Assembly (NCBI GenBank): GCA_964019055.1
Contig: OZ025222.1
Location: 6,320,746-6,384,745, forward strand
Reading direction: 5' to 3'
Length of the DNA: 64,000 nt
Source of the DNA: Anthopleura xanthogrammica
Lineage: Eukaryota; Cnidaria; Anthozoa; Actiniaria; Actiniidae
The translations under genes and the position numbers were made by a program. The notes beneath the pieces are model-generated. The model was not told the DNA's origin. It worked only from the letters and a program-made list of their open reading frames with translations, and did no database searches. Each line of letters starts with the position of its first letter. Within the stretch, counting starts at the first letter, position 1. Shown piece by piece: positions 1 through 11,546 of the stretch.

Positions 1-3000
1 ACTGTTTTTTGCTGACAAAATTGGAATTTGGCTGAGAATTTTCTTTGGCCCAAAACACCACTTTTTCACTGCTAAACGCACCTTTTGGGCGAGAAAAGCA
101 CATTTTGGGTGTCAAAAACACTGTTTTGCTAGAAAAAAAAGCTTTTTAGCCCAAAAAACTGAAAAATGGCCATTTTGGCTCTCAAAACTAGGTTTTTCGC
201 TGACGGTAGGACCTGTTTGCTGAAACCACCACTTTTTGCTCCTGAAAAGACCTCACAAGATAAAAACACGACGTTTTGGCGAAAAAAAATGGGGTTTTGG
301 CTGAGAAAAGGTGCTTTTTGGTCAAAAAAACTGTTTTTTGCTGACAAAATTGGAATTTTGCTGAGAATTTTCTTTGGCCCAAAACACCACTTTTTCACTG
401 CTAAACGCACCTTTTGGGCGAGAAAAGCACATTTTGGGTGTCAAAAACACTGTTTTGCTAGAAAAAAAAGCTTTTTAGCCCAAAAAACTGAAAAATGGCC
501 ATTTTGGCTCTCAAAACTAGGTTTTTCGCTGACGGTAGGACCTGTTTGCTGAAACCACCACTTTTTGCTCCTGAAAAGACCTCACAAGATAAAAACACGA
601 CGTTTTGGCGAAAAAAAATGGGGTTTTGGCTGAGAAAAGGTGCTTTTTGGTCAAAAAAACATTTTTTTGCTGACAAAATTGGAATTTTGCTGAGAATTTT
701 CTTTGGCCCAAAACACCACTTTTTCACTGCTAAACGCACCTTTTGGGCGAGAAAAGCACATTTTGGGTGTCAAAAACACTGTTTTGCTAGAAAAAAAAGC
801 TTTTTAGCCCAAAAAACTGAAAAATAGCCATTTTGGCTCTCAAAACTAGGTTTTTCGCTGACGGTAGGACCTGTTTGCTGAAACCACCACTTTTTGCTCC
901 TGAAAAGACCTCACAAGATAAAAACACGTCGTTTTGGCGAAAAAAAATGGGGTTTTGGCTGAGAAAAGGTGCTTTTTGGTCAAAAAAACTGTTTTTTGCT
1001 GACAAAATTGGAATTTTGCTGAGAATTTTCTTTGGCCCAAAACACCACTTTTTCACTGCTAAACGCACCTTTTGGGCGAGAAAAGCACATTTTGGGTGTT
1101 AAAAACACTGTTTTGCTAGAAAAAAAAGCTTTTTAGCCCAAAAAACTGAAAAATGGCCATTTTGGCTCTCAAAACTAGGTTTTTCGCTGATGGTAGGACC
1201 TGTTTGCTGAAACCACCACTTTTTGCTCCTGAAAAGACCTCACAAGATAAAAACACGACGTTTTGGCGAAAAAAAATGGGGTTTTGGCTGAGAAAAGGTG
1301 CTTTTTGGTCCAAAAAACTGTTTTTTGCTGACAAAATTGGAATTTTGCTGAGAATTTTCTTTGGCCCAAAACACCACTTTTTCACTGCTAAACGCACCTT
1401 TTGGGCGAGAAAAGCACATTTTGGGTGTCAAAAACACTGTTTTGCTTGAAAAAAAAGCTTTTTAGCCCAAAAAACTGAAAAATGGCCATTTTGGCTCTCA
1501 AAACTAGGTTTTTCGCTGACGGTAGGACCTGTTTGCTGAAACCACCACTTTTTGCTCCTGAAAAGACCTCACAAGATAAAAACACGACGTTTTGGCGAAA
1601 AAAAATGGGGTTTTGGCTGAGAAAAGGTGCTTTTTGGTCAAAAAAACTGTTTTTTGCTGACAAAATTGGAATTTTGCTGAGAATTTTCTTTGGCCCAAAA
1701 CACCACTTTTTCACTGCTAAACGCACCTTTTGGGCGAGAAAAGCACATTTTGGGTGTCAAAAACACTGTTTTGCTAGAAAAAAAAGCTTTTTAGCCCAAA
1801 AAACTGAAAAATGGCCATTTTGGCTCTCAAAACTAGGTTTTTCGCTGACGGTAGGACCTGTTTGCTGAAACCACCACTTTTTGCTCCTGAAAAGACCTCA
1901 CAAGATAAAAACACGACGTTTTGGCGAAAAAAAATGGGGTTTTGGCTGAGAAAAGGTGCTTTTTGGTCAAAAAAACTGTTTTTTGCTGACAAAATTGGAA
2001 TTTTGCTGAGAATTTTCTTTGGCCCAAAACACCACTTTTTCACTGCTAAACGCACCTTTTGGGCGAGAAAAGCACATTTTGGGTGTCAAAAACACTGTTT
2101 TGCTAGAAAAGAAACCTTTTTAGCCCAAAAAACTGAAAAATGGCCATTTTGGCTCTCAAAACTAGGTTTTTCGCTGACGGTAGGACCTGTTTGCTGAAAC
2201 CACCACTTTTTGCTCCTGAAAAGACCTCACAAGATAAAAACACGACGTTTTGGCGAAAAAAAATGGGGTTTTGGCTGAGAAAAGGTGCTTTTTGGTCAAA
2301 AAAACTGTTTTTTGCTGACAAAATTGGAATTTGGCTGAGAATTTTCTTTGGCCCAAAACACCACTTTTTCACTGCTAAACGCACCTTTTGGGCGAGAAAA
2401 GCACATTTTGGGTGTCAAAAACACTGTTTTGCTAGAAAAAAAACCTTTTTAGCCCAAAAAACTGAAAAATGGCCATTTTGGCTCTCAAAACTAGGTTTTA
2501 CGCTGACGGTAGGACCTGTTTGCTGAAACCACCACTTTTTGCTCCTGAAAAGACCTCACAAGATAAAAACACGACGTTTTGGCGAAAAAAAATGGGGTTT
2601 TGGCTGAGAAAAGGTGCTTTTTGGTCAAAAAAACTGTTTTTTGCTGACAAAATTGGAATTTTGCTGAGAATTTTCTTTGGCCCAAAACACCACTTTTTCA
2701 CTGCTAAACGCACCTTTTGGGCGAGAAAAGCACATTTTGGGTGTCAAAAACACTGTTTTGCTAGAAAAAAAAGCTTTTTAGCCCAAAAAACTGAAAAATG
2801 GCCATTTTGGCTCTCAAAACTAGGTTTTTCGCTGACGGTAGGACCTGTTTGCTGAAACCACCACTTTTTTGCTCCAGAAAAGACCTTTCAAGATAAAAAC
2901 ACGTTTTGGCGAAAAAAAATTGGGTTTTGGCTGAGAAAAGGTTCTTTTTGGTCAAAAAAAACTGTTTTTTGCTGACAAAATTGGAATTTTGCTGAGAATT

Positions 3001-6000
3001 TTCTTTGGCCCAAAACACCACTTTTTCACTGCTAAACGCACCTTTTGGGCGAGAAAAGCACATTTTGGGTGTCAAAAACACTATTTTGCTAGAAAAAAAA
3101 CCTTTTTAGCCCAAAAAACTGAAAAATGGCCATTTTGGCTCTCAAAACTAGGTTTTTCGCTGACGGTAGGACCTGTTTGCTGAAACCACCATTTTTTTGC
3201 TCCAGAAAAGACCTCACAAGATAAAAACACGTTTTGGCGAAAAACAATTGGGTTTTGGCTGAGAAAAGGTGCTTTTTGGTCAAAAAAACTGTTTTTTGCT
3301 GACAAAATTGGAATTTTGCTGAGAATTTTCTTTGGCCCAAAACACCACTTTTTCACTGCTAAACGCACCTTTTGGGCGAGAAAAGCACATTTTGGGTGTT
3401 AAAAACACTGTTTTGCTAGAAAAAAAAGCTTTTTAGCCCAAAAAACTGAAAAATGGCCATTTTGGCTCTCAAAACTAGGTTTTTCGCTGATGGTAGGACC
3501 TGTTTGCTGAAACCACCACTTTTTGCTCCTGAAAAGACCTCACAAGATAAAAACACGACGTTTTGGCGAAAAAAAATGGGGTTTTGGCTGAGAAAAGGTG
3601 CTTTTTGGTCCAAAAAACTGTTTTTTGCTGACAAAATTGGAATTTTGCTGAGAATTTTCTTTGGCCCAAAACACCACTTTTTCACTGCTAAACGCACCTT
3701 TTGGGCGAGAAAAGCACATTTTGGGTGTCAAAAACACTGTTTTGCTAGAAAAAAAAGCTTTTTAGCCCAAAAAACTGAAAAATGGCCATTTTGGCTCTCA
3801 AAACTAGGTTTTTCGCTGACGGTAGGACCTGTTTGCTGAAACCACCACTTTTTGCTCCTGAAAAGACCTCACAAGATAAAAACACGACGTTTTGGCGAAA
3901 AAAAATGGGGTTTTGGCTGAGAAAAGGTGCTTTTTGGTCAAAAAAACTGTTTTTTGCTGACAAAATTGGAATTTTGCTGAGAATTTTCTTTGGCCCAAAA
4001 CACCACTTTTTCACTGCTAAACGCACCTTTTGGGCGAGAAAAGCACATTTTGGGTGTCAAAAACACTGTTTTGCTAGAAAAAAAAGCTTTTTAGCCCAAA
4101 AAACTGAAAAATGGCCATTTTGGCTCTCAAAACTAGGTTTTTCGCTGACGGTAGGACCTGTTTGCTGAAACCACCACTTTTTGCTCCTGAAAAGACCTCA
4201 CAAGATAAAAACACGACGTTTTGGCGAAAAAAAATGGGGTTTTGGCTGAGAAAAGGTGCTTTTTGGTCAAAAAAACTGTTTTTTGCTGACAAAATTGGAA
4301 TTTTGCTGAGAATTTTCTTTGGCCCAAAACACCACTTTTTCACTGCTAAACGCACCTTTTGGGCGAGAAAAGCACATTTTGGGTGTCAAAAACACTGTTT
4401 TGCTAGAAAAAAAACCTTTTTAGCCCAAAAAACTGAAAAATGGCCATTTTGGCTCTCAAAACTAGGTTTTTCGCTGACGGTAGGACCTGTTTGCTGAAAC
4501 CACCACTTTTTGCTCCTGAAAAGACCTCACAAGATAAAAACACGACGTTTTGGCGAAAAAAAATGGGGTTTTGGCTGAGAAAAGGTGCTTTTTGGTCAAA
4601 AAAACTGTTTTTTGCTGACAAAATTGGAATTTTGCTGAGAATTTTCTTTGGCCCAAAACACCACTTTTTCACTGCTAAACGCACCTTTTGGGCGAGAAAA
4701 GCACATTTTGGGTGTCAAAAACACTGTTTTGCTAGAAAAAAAAGCTTTTTAGCCCAAAAAACTGAAAAATGGCCATTTTGGCTCTCAAAACTAGGTTTTT
4801 CGCTGACGGTAGGACCTGTTTGCTGAAACCACCACTTTTTGCTCCTGAAAAGACCTCACAAGATAAAAACACGACGTTTTGGCGAAAAAAAATGGGGTTT
4901 TGGCTGAGAAAAGGTGCTTTTTGGTCAAAAAAACTGTTTTTTGCTGACAAAATTGGAATTTTGCTGAGAATTTTCTTTGGCCCAAAACACCACTTTTTCA
5001 CTGCTAAACGCACCTTTTGGGCGAGAAAAGCACATTTTGGGTGTCAAAAACACTGTTTTGCTAGAAAAAAAACCTTTTTAGCCCAAAAAACTGAAAAATG
5101 GCCATTTTGGCTCTCAAAACTAGGTTTTACGCTGACGGTAGGACCTGTTTGCTGAAACCACCACTTTTTGCTCCTGAAAAGACCTCACAAGATAAAAACA
5201 CGACGTTTTGGCGAAAAAAAATGGGGTTTTGGCTGAGAAAAGGTGCTTTTTGGTCAAAAAAACTGTTTTTTGCTGACAAAATTGAAATTTTGCTGAGAAT
5301 TTTCTTTGGCCCAAAACACCACTTTTTCACTGCTAAACGCACCTTTTGGGCGAGAAAAGCACATTTTGGGTGTCAAAAACACTGTTTTGCTAGAAAAAAA
5401 AGCTTTTTAGCCCAAAAAACTGAAAAATGGCCATTTTGGCTCTCAAAACTAGGTTTTTCGCTGACGGTAGGACCTGTTTGCTGAAACCACCACTTTTTTG
5501 CTCCAGAAAAGACCTTTCAAGATAAAAACACGTTTTGGCGAAAAAAAATTGGGTTTTGGCTGAGAAAAGGTTCTTTTTGGTCAAAAAAAACTGTTTTTTG
5601 CTGACAAAATTGGAATTTTGCTGAGAATTTTCTTTGGCCCAAAACACCACTTTTTCACTGCTAAACGCACCTTTTGGGCGAGAAAAGCACATTTTGGGTG
5701 TCAAAAACACTATTTTGCTAGAAAAAAAACCTTTTTAGCCCAAAAAACTGAAAAATGGCCATTTTGGCTCTCAAAACTAGGTTTTTCGCTGACGGTAGGA
5801 CCTGTTTGCTGAAACCACCATTTTTTTGCTCCAGAAAAGACCTCACAAGATAAAAACACGTTTTGGCGAAAAACAATTGGGTTTTGGCTGAGAAAAGGTG
5901 CTTTTTGGTCAAAAAAAACTGTTTTTTGCTGACAAAATTGGAATTTTGCTGAGAATTTTCTTTGGCCCAAAACACCACTTTTTCACTGCTAAACGCACCT

Positions 6001-8390
6001 TTTGGGCGAGAAAAGCACATTTTGGGTGTCAAAAACACTGTTTTGCTAGAAAAAAAACCTTTTTAGCCCAAAAAACTGAAAAATGGCCATTTTGGCTCTC
6101 AAAACTAGGTTTTTCGCTGACGGTAGGACCTGTTTGCTGAAACCACCACTTTTTGCTCCTGAAAAGACCTCACAAGATAAAAACACGACGTTTTGGCGAA
6201 AAAAAATGGGGTTTTGGCTGAGAAAAGGTGCTTTTTGGTCAAAAAAACTGTTTTTTGCTGACAAAATTGGAATTTTGCTGAGAATTTTCTTTGGCCCAAA
6301 ACACCACTTTTTCACTGCTAAACGCACCTTTTGGGCGAGAAAAGCACATTTTGGGTGTCAAAAACACTATTTTGCTAGAAAAAAAACCTTTTTAGCCCAA
6401 AAAACTGAAAAATGGCCATTTTGGCTCTCAAAACTAGGTTTTTCGCTGACGGTAGGACCTGTTTGCTGAAACCACCATTTTTTTGCTCCAGAAAAGACCT
6501 CACAAGATAAAAACACGTTTTGGCGAAAAACAATTGGGTTTTGGCTGAGAAAAGGTGCTTTTTGGTCAAAAAAAACTGTTTTTTGCTGACAAAATTGGAA
6601 TTTTGCTGAGAATTTTCTTTGGCCCAAAACACCACTTTTTCACTGCTAAACGCACCTTTTGGGCGAGAAAAGCACATTTTGGGTGTCAAAAACACTGTTT
6701 TGCTAGAAAAAAAACCTTTTTAGCCCAAAAAACTGAAAAATGGCCATTTTGGCTCTCAAAACTAGGTTTTTCGCTGACGGTAGGACCTGTTTGCTGAAAC
6801 CACCACTTTTTGCTCCTGAAAAGACCTCACAAGATAAAAACACGACGTTTTGGCGAAAAAAAATGGGGTTTTGGCTGAGAAAAGGTGCTTTTTGGTCAAA
6901 AAAACTGTTTTTTGCTGACAAAATTGGAATTTTGCTGAGAATTTTCTTTGGCCCAAAACACCACTTTTTCACTGCTAAACGCACCTTTTGGGCGAGAAAA
7001 GCACATTTTGGGTGTCAAAAACACTGTTTTGCTAGAAAAAAAACCTTTTTAGCCCAAAAAACTAAAAAATGGCCATTTTGGCTCTCAAAACTAGGTTTTT
7101 CGCTGACGGTAGGACCTGTTTGCTGAAACCACCATTTTTTTGCTCCAGAAAAGACCTCACAAGATAAAAACACGTTTTGGCGAAAAACAATTGGGTTTTG
7201 GCTGAGAAAAGGTGCTTTTTGGTCAAAAAAACTGTTTTTTGCTGACAAAATTGGAATTTTGCTGAGAATTTTCTTTGGCCCAAAACACCACTTTTTCACT
7301 GCTAAACGCACCTTTTGGGCGAGAAAAGCACATTTTGGGTGTCAAAAACACTGTTTTGCTAGAAAAAAAAGCTTTTTAGCCCAAAAAACTGAAAAATGGC
7401 CATTTTGGCTCTCAAAACTAGGTTTTTCGCTGACGGTAGGACCTGTTTGCTGAAACCACCACTTTTTGCTCCTGAAAAGACCTCACAAGATAAAAACACG
7501 TCGTTTTGGCGAAAAAAAATGGGGTTTTGGCTGAGAAAAGGTGCTTTTTGGTCAAAAAAACTGTTTTTTGCTGACAAAATTGGAATTTTGCTGAGAATTT
7601 TCTTTGGCCCAAAACACCACTTTTTCACTGCTAAACGCACCTTTTGGGCGAGAAAAGCACATTTTGGGTGTTAAAAACACTGTTTTGCTAGAAAAAAAAG
7701 CTTTTTAGCCCAAAAAACTGAAAAATGGCCATTTTGGCTCTCAAAACTAGGTTTTTCGCTGATGGTAGGACCTGTTTGCTGAAACCACCACTTTTTGCTC
7801 CTGAAAAGACCTCACAAGATAAAAACACGACGTTTTGGCGAAAAAAAATGGGGTTTTGGCTGAGAAAAGGTGCTTTTTGGTCAAAAAAACTGTTTTTTGC
7901 TGACAAAATTGGAATTTTGCTGAGAATTTTCTTTGGCCCAAAACACCACTTTTTCACTGCTAAACGCACCTTTTGGGCGAGAAAAGCACATTTTGGGTGT
8001 CAAAAACACTGTTTTGCTAGAAAAAAAAGCTTTTTAGCCCAAAAAACTGAAAAATGGCCATTTTGGCTCTCAAAACTAGGTTTTTCGCTGACGGTAGGAC
8101 CTGTTTGCTGAAACCACCACTTTTTGCTCCTGAAAAGACCTCACAAGATAAAAACACGACGTTTTGGCGAAAAAAAATGGGGTTTTGGCTGAGAAAAGGT
8201 GCTTTTTGGTCAAAAAAACTGTTTTTTGCTGACAAAATTGGAATTTTGCTGAGAATTTTCTTTGGCCCAAAACACCACTTTTTCACTGCTAAACGCACCT
8301 TTTGGGCGAGAAAAGCACATTTTGGGTGTCAAAAACACTGTTTTGCTAGAAAAAAAACCTTTTTAGCCCAAAAAACTGAAAAATGGCCAT

Positions 8391-8523
8391 TTTGGCTCTC
8401 AAAACACCTCTTTTTCACTGCTGAACGCACCTTTTGGGCGAGAAAAGCACATTTTGGGTGTCAAAAACACTGTTTTGCTAGGAAAAAAAAGCTTTTTAGC
8501 CCAAAAAACTGAAAAATGGCCAT
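8391..8523. repeat. truncated ~132-bp satellite unit
   Basis: Here the segment ending TTTGGCTCTCAAAAC is joined directly to CACCTCTTTTTCACTG, skipping the middle of the monomer. The interval between successive TTTGGCTCTC landmarks is ~133 bp instead of 329. The same junction occurs at 10495-10626, so the short unit was copied with the array or arose by recurrent recombination between subunits. Confidence 0.85.
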
Positions 8524-10494
8524 TTTGGCTCTCAAAACTAGGTTTTTCGCTGACGGTAGGACCTGTTTGCTGAAACCACCACTTTTTGCTCCTGAAATGA
8601 CCTCACAAGATAAAAAAACGACGTTTTGGCGAAAAAAAATGGGGTTTTGGCTGAGAAAAGGTGCTTTTTGGTCAAAAAAACTGTTTTTTGCTGACAAAAT
8701 TGGAATTTTGCTGAGAATTTTCTTTGGCCCAAAACACCACTTTTTCACTGCTAAACGCACCTTTTGGGCGAGAAAAGCACATTTTGGGTGTCAAAAACAC
8801 TGTTTTGCTAGAAAAAAAACCTTTTTAGCCCAAAAAACTGAAAAATGGCCATTTTGGCTCTCAAAACTAGGTTTTTCGCTGACGGTAGGACCTGTTTGCT
8901 GAAACCACCACTTTTTGCTCCTGAAAAGACCTCACAAGATAAAAACACGACGTTTTGGCGAAAAAAAATGGGGTTTTGGCTGAGAAAAGGTGCTTTTTGG
9001 TCAAAAAAACTGTTTTTTGCTGACAAAATTGGAATTTGGCTGAGAATTTTCTTTGGCCCAAAACACCACTTTTTCACTGCTAAACGCACCTTTTGGGCGA
9101 GAAAAGCACATTTTGGGTGTCAAAAACACTGTTTTGCTAGAAAAAAAACCTTTTTAGCCCAAAAAACTGAAAAATGGCCATTTTGGCTCTCAAAACTAGG
9201 TTTTACGCTGACGGTAGGACCTGTTTGCTGAAACCACCACTTTTTGCTCCTGAAAAGACCTCACAAGATAAAAACACGTTTTGGCGAAAAACAATTGGGT
9301 TTTGGCTGAGAAAAGGTGCTTTTTGGTCAAAAAAAACTGTTTTTTGCTGACAAAATTGGAATTTTGCTGAGAATTTTCTTTGGCCCAAAACACCACTTTT
9401 TCACTGCTAAACGCACCTTTTGGGCGAGAAAAGCACATTTTGGGTGTCAAAAACACTGTTTTGCTAGAAAAAAAACCTTTTTAGCCCAAAAAACTGAAAA
9501 ATGGCCATTTTGGCTCTCAAAACTAGGTTTTTCGCTGACGGTAGGACCTGTTTGCTGAAACCACCACTTTTTGCTCCTGAAAAGACCTCACAAGATAAAA
9601 ACACGACGTTTTGGCGAAAAAAAATGGGGTTTTGGCTGAGAAAAGGTGCTTTTTGGTCAAAAAAACTGTTTTTTGCTGACAAAATTGGAATTTTGCTGAG
9701 AATTTTCTTTGGCCCAAAACACCACTTTTTCACTGCTAAACGCACCTTTTGGGCGAGAAAAGCACATTTTGGGTGTCAAAAACACTATTTTGCTAGAAAA
9801 AAAAGCTTTTTAGCCCAAAAAACTGAAAAATGGCCATTTTGGCTCTCAAAACTAGGTTTTTCGCTGACGGTAGGACCTGTTTGCTGAAACCACCATTTTT
9901 TTGCTCCAGAAAAGACCTCACAAGATAAAAACACGTTTTGGCGAAAAACAATTGGGTTTTGGCTGAGAAAAGGTGCTTTTTGGTCAAAAAAAACTGTTTT
10001 TTGCTGACAAAATTGGAATTTTGCTGAGAATTTTCTTTGGCCCAAAACACCACTTTTTCACTGCTAAACGCACCTTTTGGGCGAGAAAAGCACATTTTGG
10101 GTGTCAAAAACACTGTTTTGCTAGAAAAAAAACCTTTTTAGCCCAAAAAACTGAAAAATGGCCATTTTGGCTCTCAAAACTAGGTTTTTCGCTGACGGTA
10201 GGACCTGTTTGCTGAAACCACCACTTTTTGCTCCTGAAAAGACCTCATAAGATAAAAACACGACGTTTTGGCGAAAAAAAATTGGGTTTTGGCTGAGAAA
10301 AGGTGCTTTTTGGTCAAAAAAACATTTTTTTGCTGACAAAATTGGAATTTTGCTGAGAATTTTCTTTGGCCCAAAACACCACTTTTTCACTGCTAAACGC
10401 ACCTTTTGGGCGAGAAAAGCACATTTTGGGTGTCAAAAACACTGTTTTGCTAGAAAAAAAAGCTTTTTAGCCCAAAAAACTGAAAAATGGCCAT

Positions 10495-10626
10495 TTTGGC
10501 TCTCAAAACACCTCTTTTTCACTGCTAAACGCACCTTTTGGGCGAGAAAAGCACATTTTGGGTGTCAAAAACACTGTTTTGCTAGAAAAAAAAGCTTTTT
10601 AGGCCAAAAAACTGAAAAATGCCCAT
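10495..10626. repeat. second truncated ~132-bp satellite unit
   Basis: The same internal deletion junction as at ~8400 (CTCTCAAAACACCTC). It lies in the last units before the Polinton. The following monomer is more diverged (for example CGACGCCTTTCGCTGTTGG) than those inside the array, as expected near an array edge or insertion site. Confidence 0.85.
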
Positions 10627-10703
10627 TTTGGCTCTCAAAACGACGCCTTTCGCTGTTGGTAGGACCTGTTTGCTGAAACCACCACTTTTTGCTCCTGAAA
10701 AGA

Positions 10704-10708
10704 CCTCA
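10704..10708. repeat. target-site duplication, left copy (CCTCA)
   Basis: CCTCA immediately precedes the first base of the left TIR and recurs immediately after the right TIR at 25556-25560. The uninterrupted satellite has the sequence GACCTCACAAGATAAAAAC, and the right flank resumes as CCTCATGAGATAAAAAC, so one copy of CCTCA was duplicated on insertion. Confidence 0.85.
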
Positions 10709-11112
10709 AGTAGTATACAAAAGGCCGATCCGAGGACAAGTTCTTTATATAAATCTTGACAGTTTTTTATAGTTCCGCAAACGTCTTTACAGTTCCACAA
10801 AAGTTCTTTACATCCCCCAAACTTGTTCAAAAGAAACCCAAACCCACCCTTCCGAGATCATCCTGATCATATCTGATGAAGGCGATGAAAGTAATCTTTC
10901 ACGAACTTCTTTTACGGAACTTTGTTTTTGGAATGCATCGAAGTGCGCCTTCCCCGAATGAGCAAAACTGAGATAAAGGGGTAGAATACGTGAAGTGAAT
11001 CGAAGTGAATCGAAGTGAATGGAAGTGAAACGAAGTGTAAAGGAAAAGAAGAATCCAATGAAATTATGAAAAATGAAAAGAATGTTGGATATAGGTAAAG
11101 AAAGCCAAGATG
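10709..11112 (+). repeat. left terminal inverted repeat
   Basis: This ~404-bp arm matches the reverse complement of 25127-25555 with scattered substitutions and indels. It begins AGTAGTATACAAAAGG and contains GCCTTCCCCGAATGAGC, a short tandem block of a ~10-bp GAAGTGAATC-like unit (about five copies, 10990-11036) and the leader TATAGGTAAAGAAAGCCAAG, ending exactly at the ATG of the first gene. Because the leader is inside the TIR, the terminal genes of both arms should share a promoter. Confidence 0.93.
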
Positions 11113-11472
11113 TCAGAAAGTCGAAGAATAATTAGGAGATTAATTGGTATGACCACCGTAGGTACTCAAACATCTCCACCACGTGAAGGACCCCCACCAG
11201 CCTACGAAGCTCCACCACCATATGAAGGACCATCACCTAAAGAAATCCTATCATATACCTTCAACCTACCTAGCTATGAAGTCATGCCTAGGAATCCTAG
11301 ACGAAGGCGTGGTGTGGTTAAGGCAGTCAGTCTGAACACACATGAGGACAGCTACTTTAATACACTGCATGATGCTTGGAGGATCCTATGCTTAAGAGGC
11401 GGACCACTCGAAATGGGGGACATAAGGACTTCATTGCTTACTGGGTCTAAGTATAAGTTATGTTGGGGTTGA
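11110..11472 (+). CDS. small PPxY-motif protein, first gene of the left arm
   Basis: A 120-aa ORF whose ATG is the exact inner edge of the left TIR. The N terminus is basic (SESRRIIRRL). Two PPxY motifs follow at residues 29-32 (PPAY) and 35-38 (PPPY), and a basic RNPRRRRG patch lies near residue 74. PPxY motifs bind WW domains of Nedd4-family ubiquitin ligases and act as late-budding motifs in several enveloped viruses. A basic N terminus plus PPxY is the general architecture of small viral matrix proteins, but I see no residue-level proof of homology. The stop codon overlaps the first base of a hairpin (11472-11501). No function is assigned; a role in virion egress or host-ubiquitin recruitment is speculation. 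Confidence 0.7.
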   Translation: MSESRRIIRRLIGMTTVGTQTSPPREGPPPAYEAPPPYEGPSPKEILSYTFNLPSYEVMPRNPRRRRGVVKAVSLNTHEDSYFNTLHDAWRILCLRGGPLEMGDIRTSLLTGSKYKLCWG

Positions 11473-11501
11473 GATATCAAAGAAGATTTGCTTTGACATC
11501 T
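11472..11501 (+). terminator. hairpin at the 3' end of the PPxY gene
   Basis: AGATATCAAAG, an 8-nt loop, then CTTTGACATCT: an 11-bp stem with one mismatch. It overlaps the stop of the upstream gene and lies 12 bp before the PolB promoter motif. The same hairpin occurs in inverted orientation at 24231-24261, also directly after a stop and before a promoter motif. A role in RNA 3'-end formation is inferred from position only. Confidence 0.5.
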
Positions 11502-11513
11502 ATTAAAAATGTA

Positions 11514-11546
11514 TTAAGAAAATGTAAACATAGTATAAAGGTAAGA
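11514..11546 (+). promoter_or_regulatory. early-type promoter motif of PolB
   Basis: TTAAGAAAATG followed by TAAACATAGTATAAAG, 6 bp before the ATG at 11547. A near-identical 27-bp motif lies 10-13 bp before the ATGs of the two minus-strand genes at 24838 and 24176. The TATAAAG core looks like a TATA box. Conservation at three separate loci within one element supports function and also fixes the PolB start at 11547. Confidence 0.7.

Larger units (their letters stand above)
1..10708. repeat. ~329-bp satellite array (about 32 monomers)
   Basis: Successive monomers repeat every 327-329 bp across the whole stretch with very high identity. Two main variants are visible: a majority form, and a slightly shorter form with a 3-bp deletion after AAAAACACG and AAAAACAATTGGG in place of AAAAAAAATGGGG. 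The monomer is built from ~15-16 degenerate subunits of ~21 bp (T-tract, short GC-containing core, A-tract), so T- and A-tracts alternate about every 10 bp. Long ORFs on both strands arise because stops are scarce, but 329 is not a multiple of 3, no frame runs through successive monomers, and the same DNA is open in overlapping frames. I regard all ORFs here as non-genic. The array continues on the far side of the Polinton. Confidence 0.97.

Noticed and set aside
129..10676. Dozens of 60-150 codon ORFs on both strands of the satellite
   Set aside because: They repeat with the 329-bp monomer, overlap each other in several frames, cannot read through (329 is not divisible by 3), and have biased KFFF/AKK composition typical of translated A/T-tract DNA.
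1..10708. CRISPR-like array
   Set aside because: The repeated unit is continuous with no unique spacers, and the context is eukaryotic.
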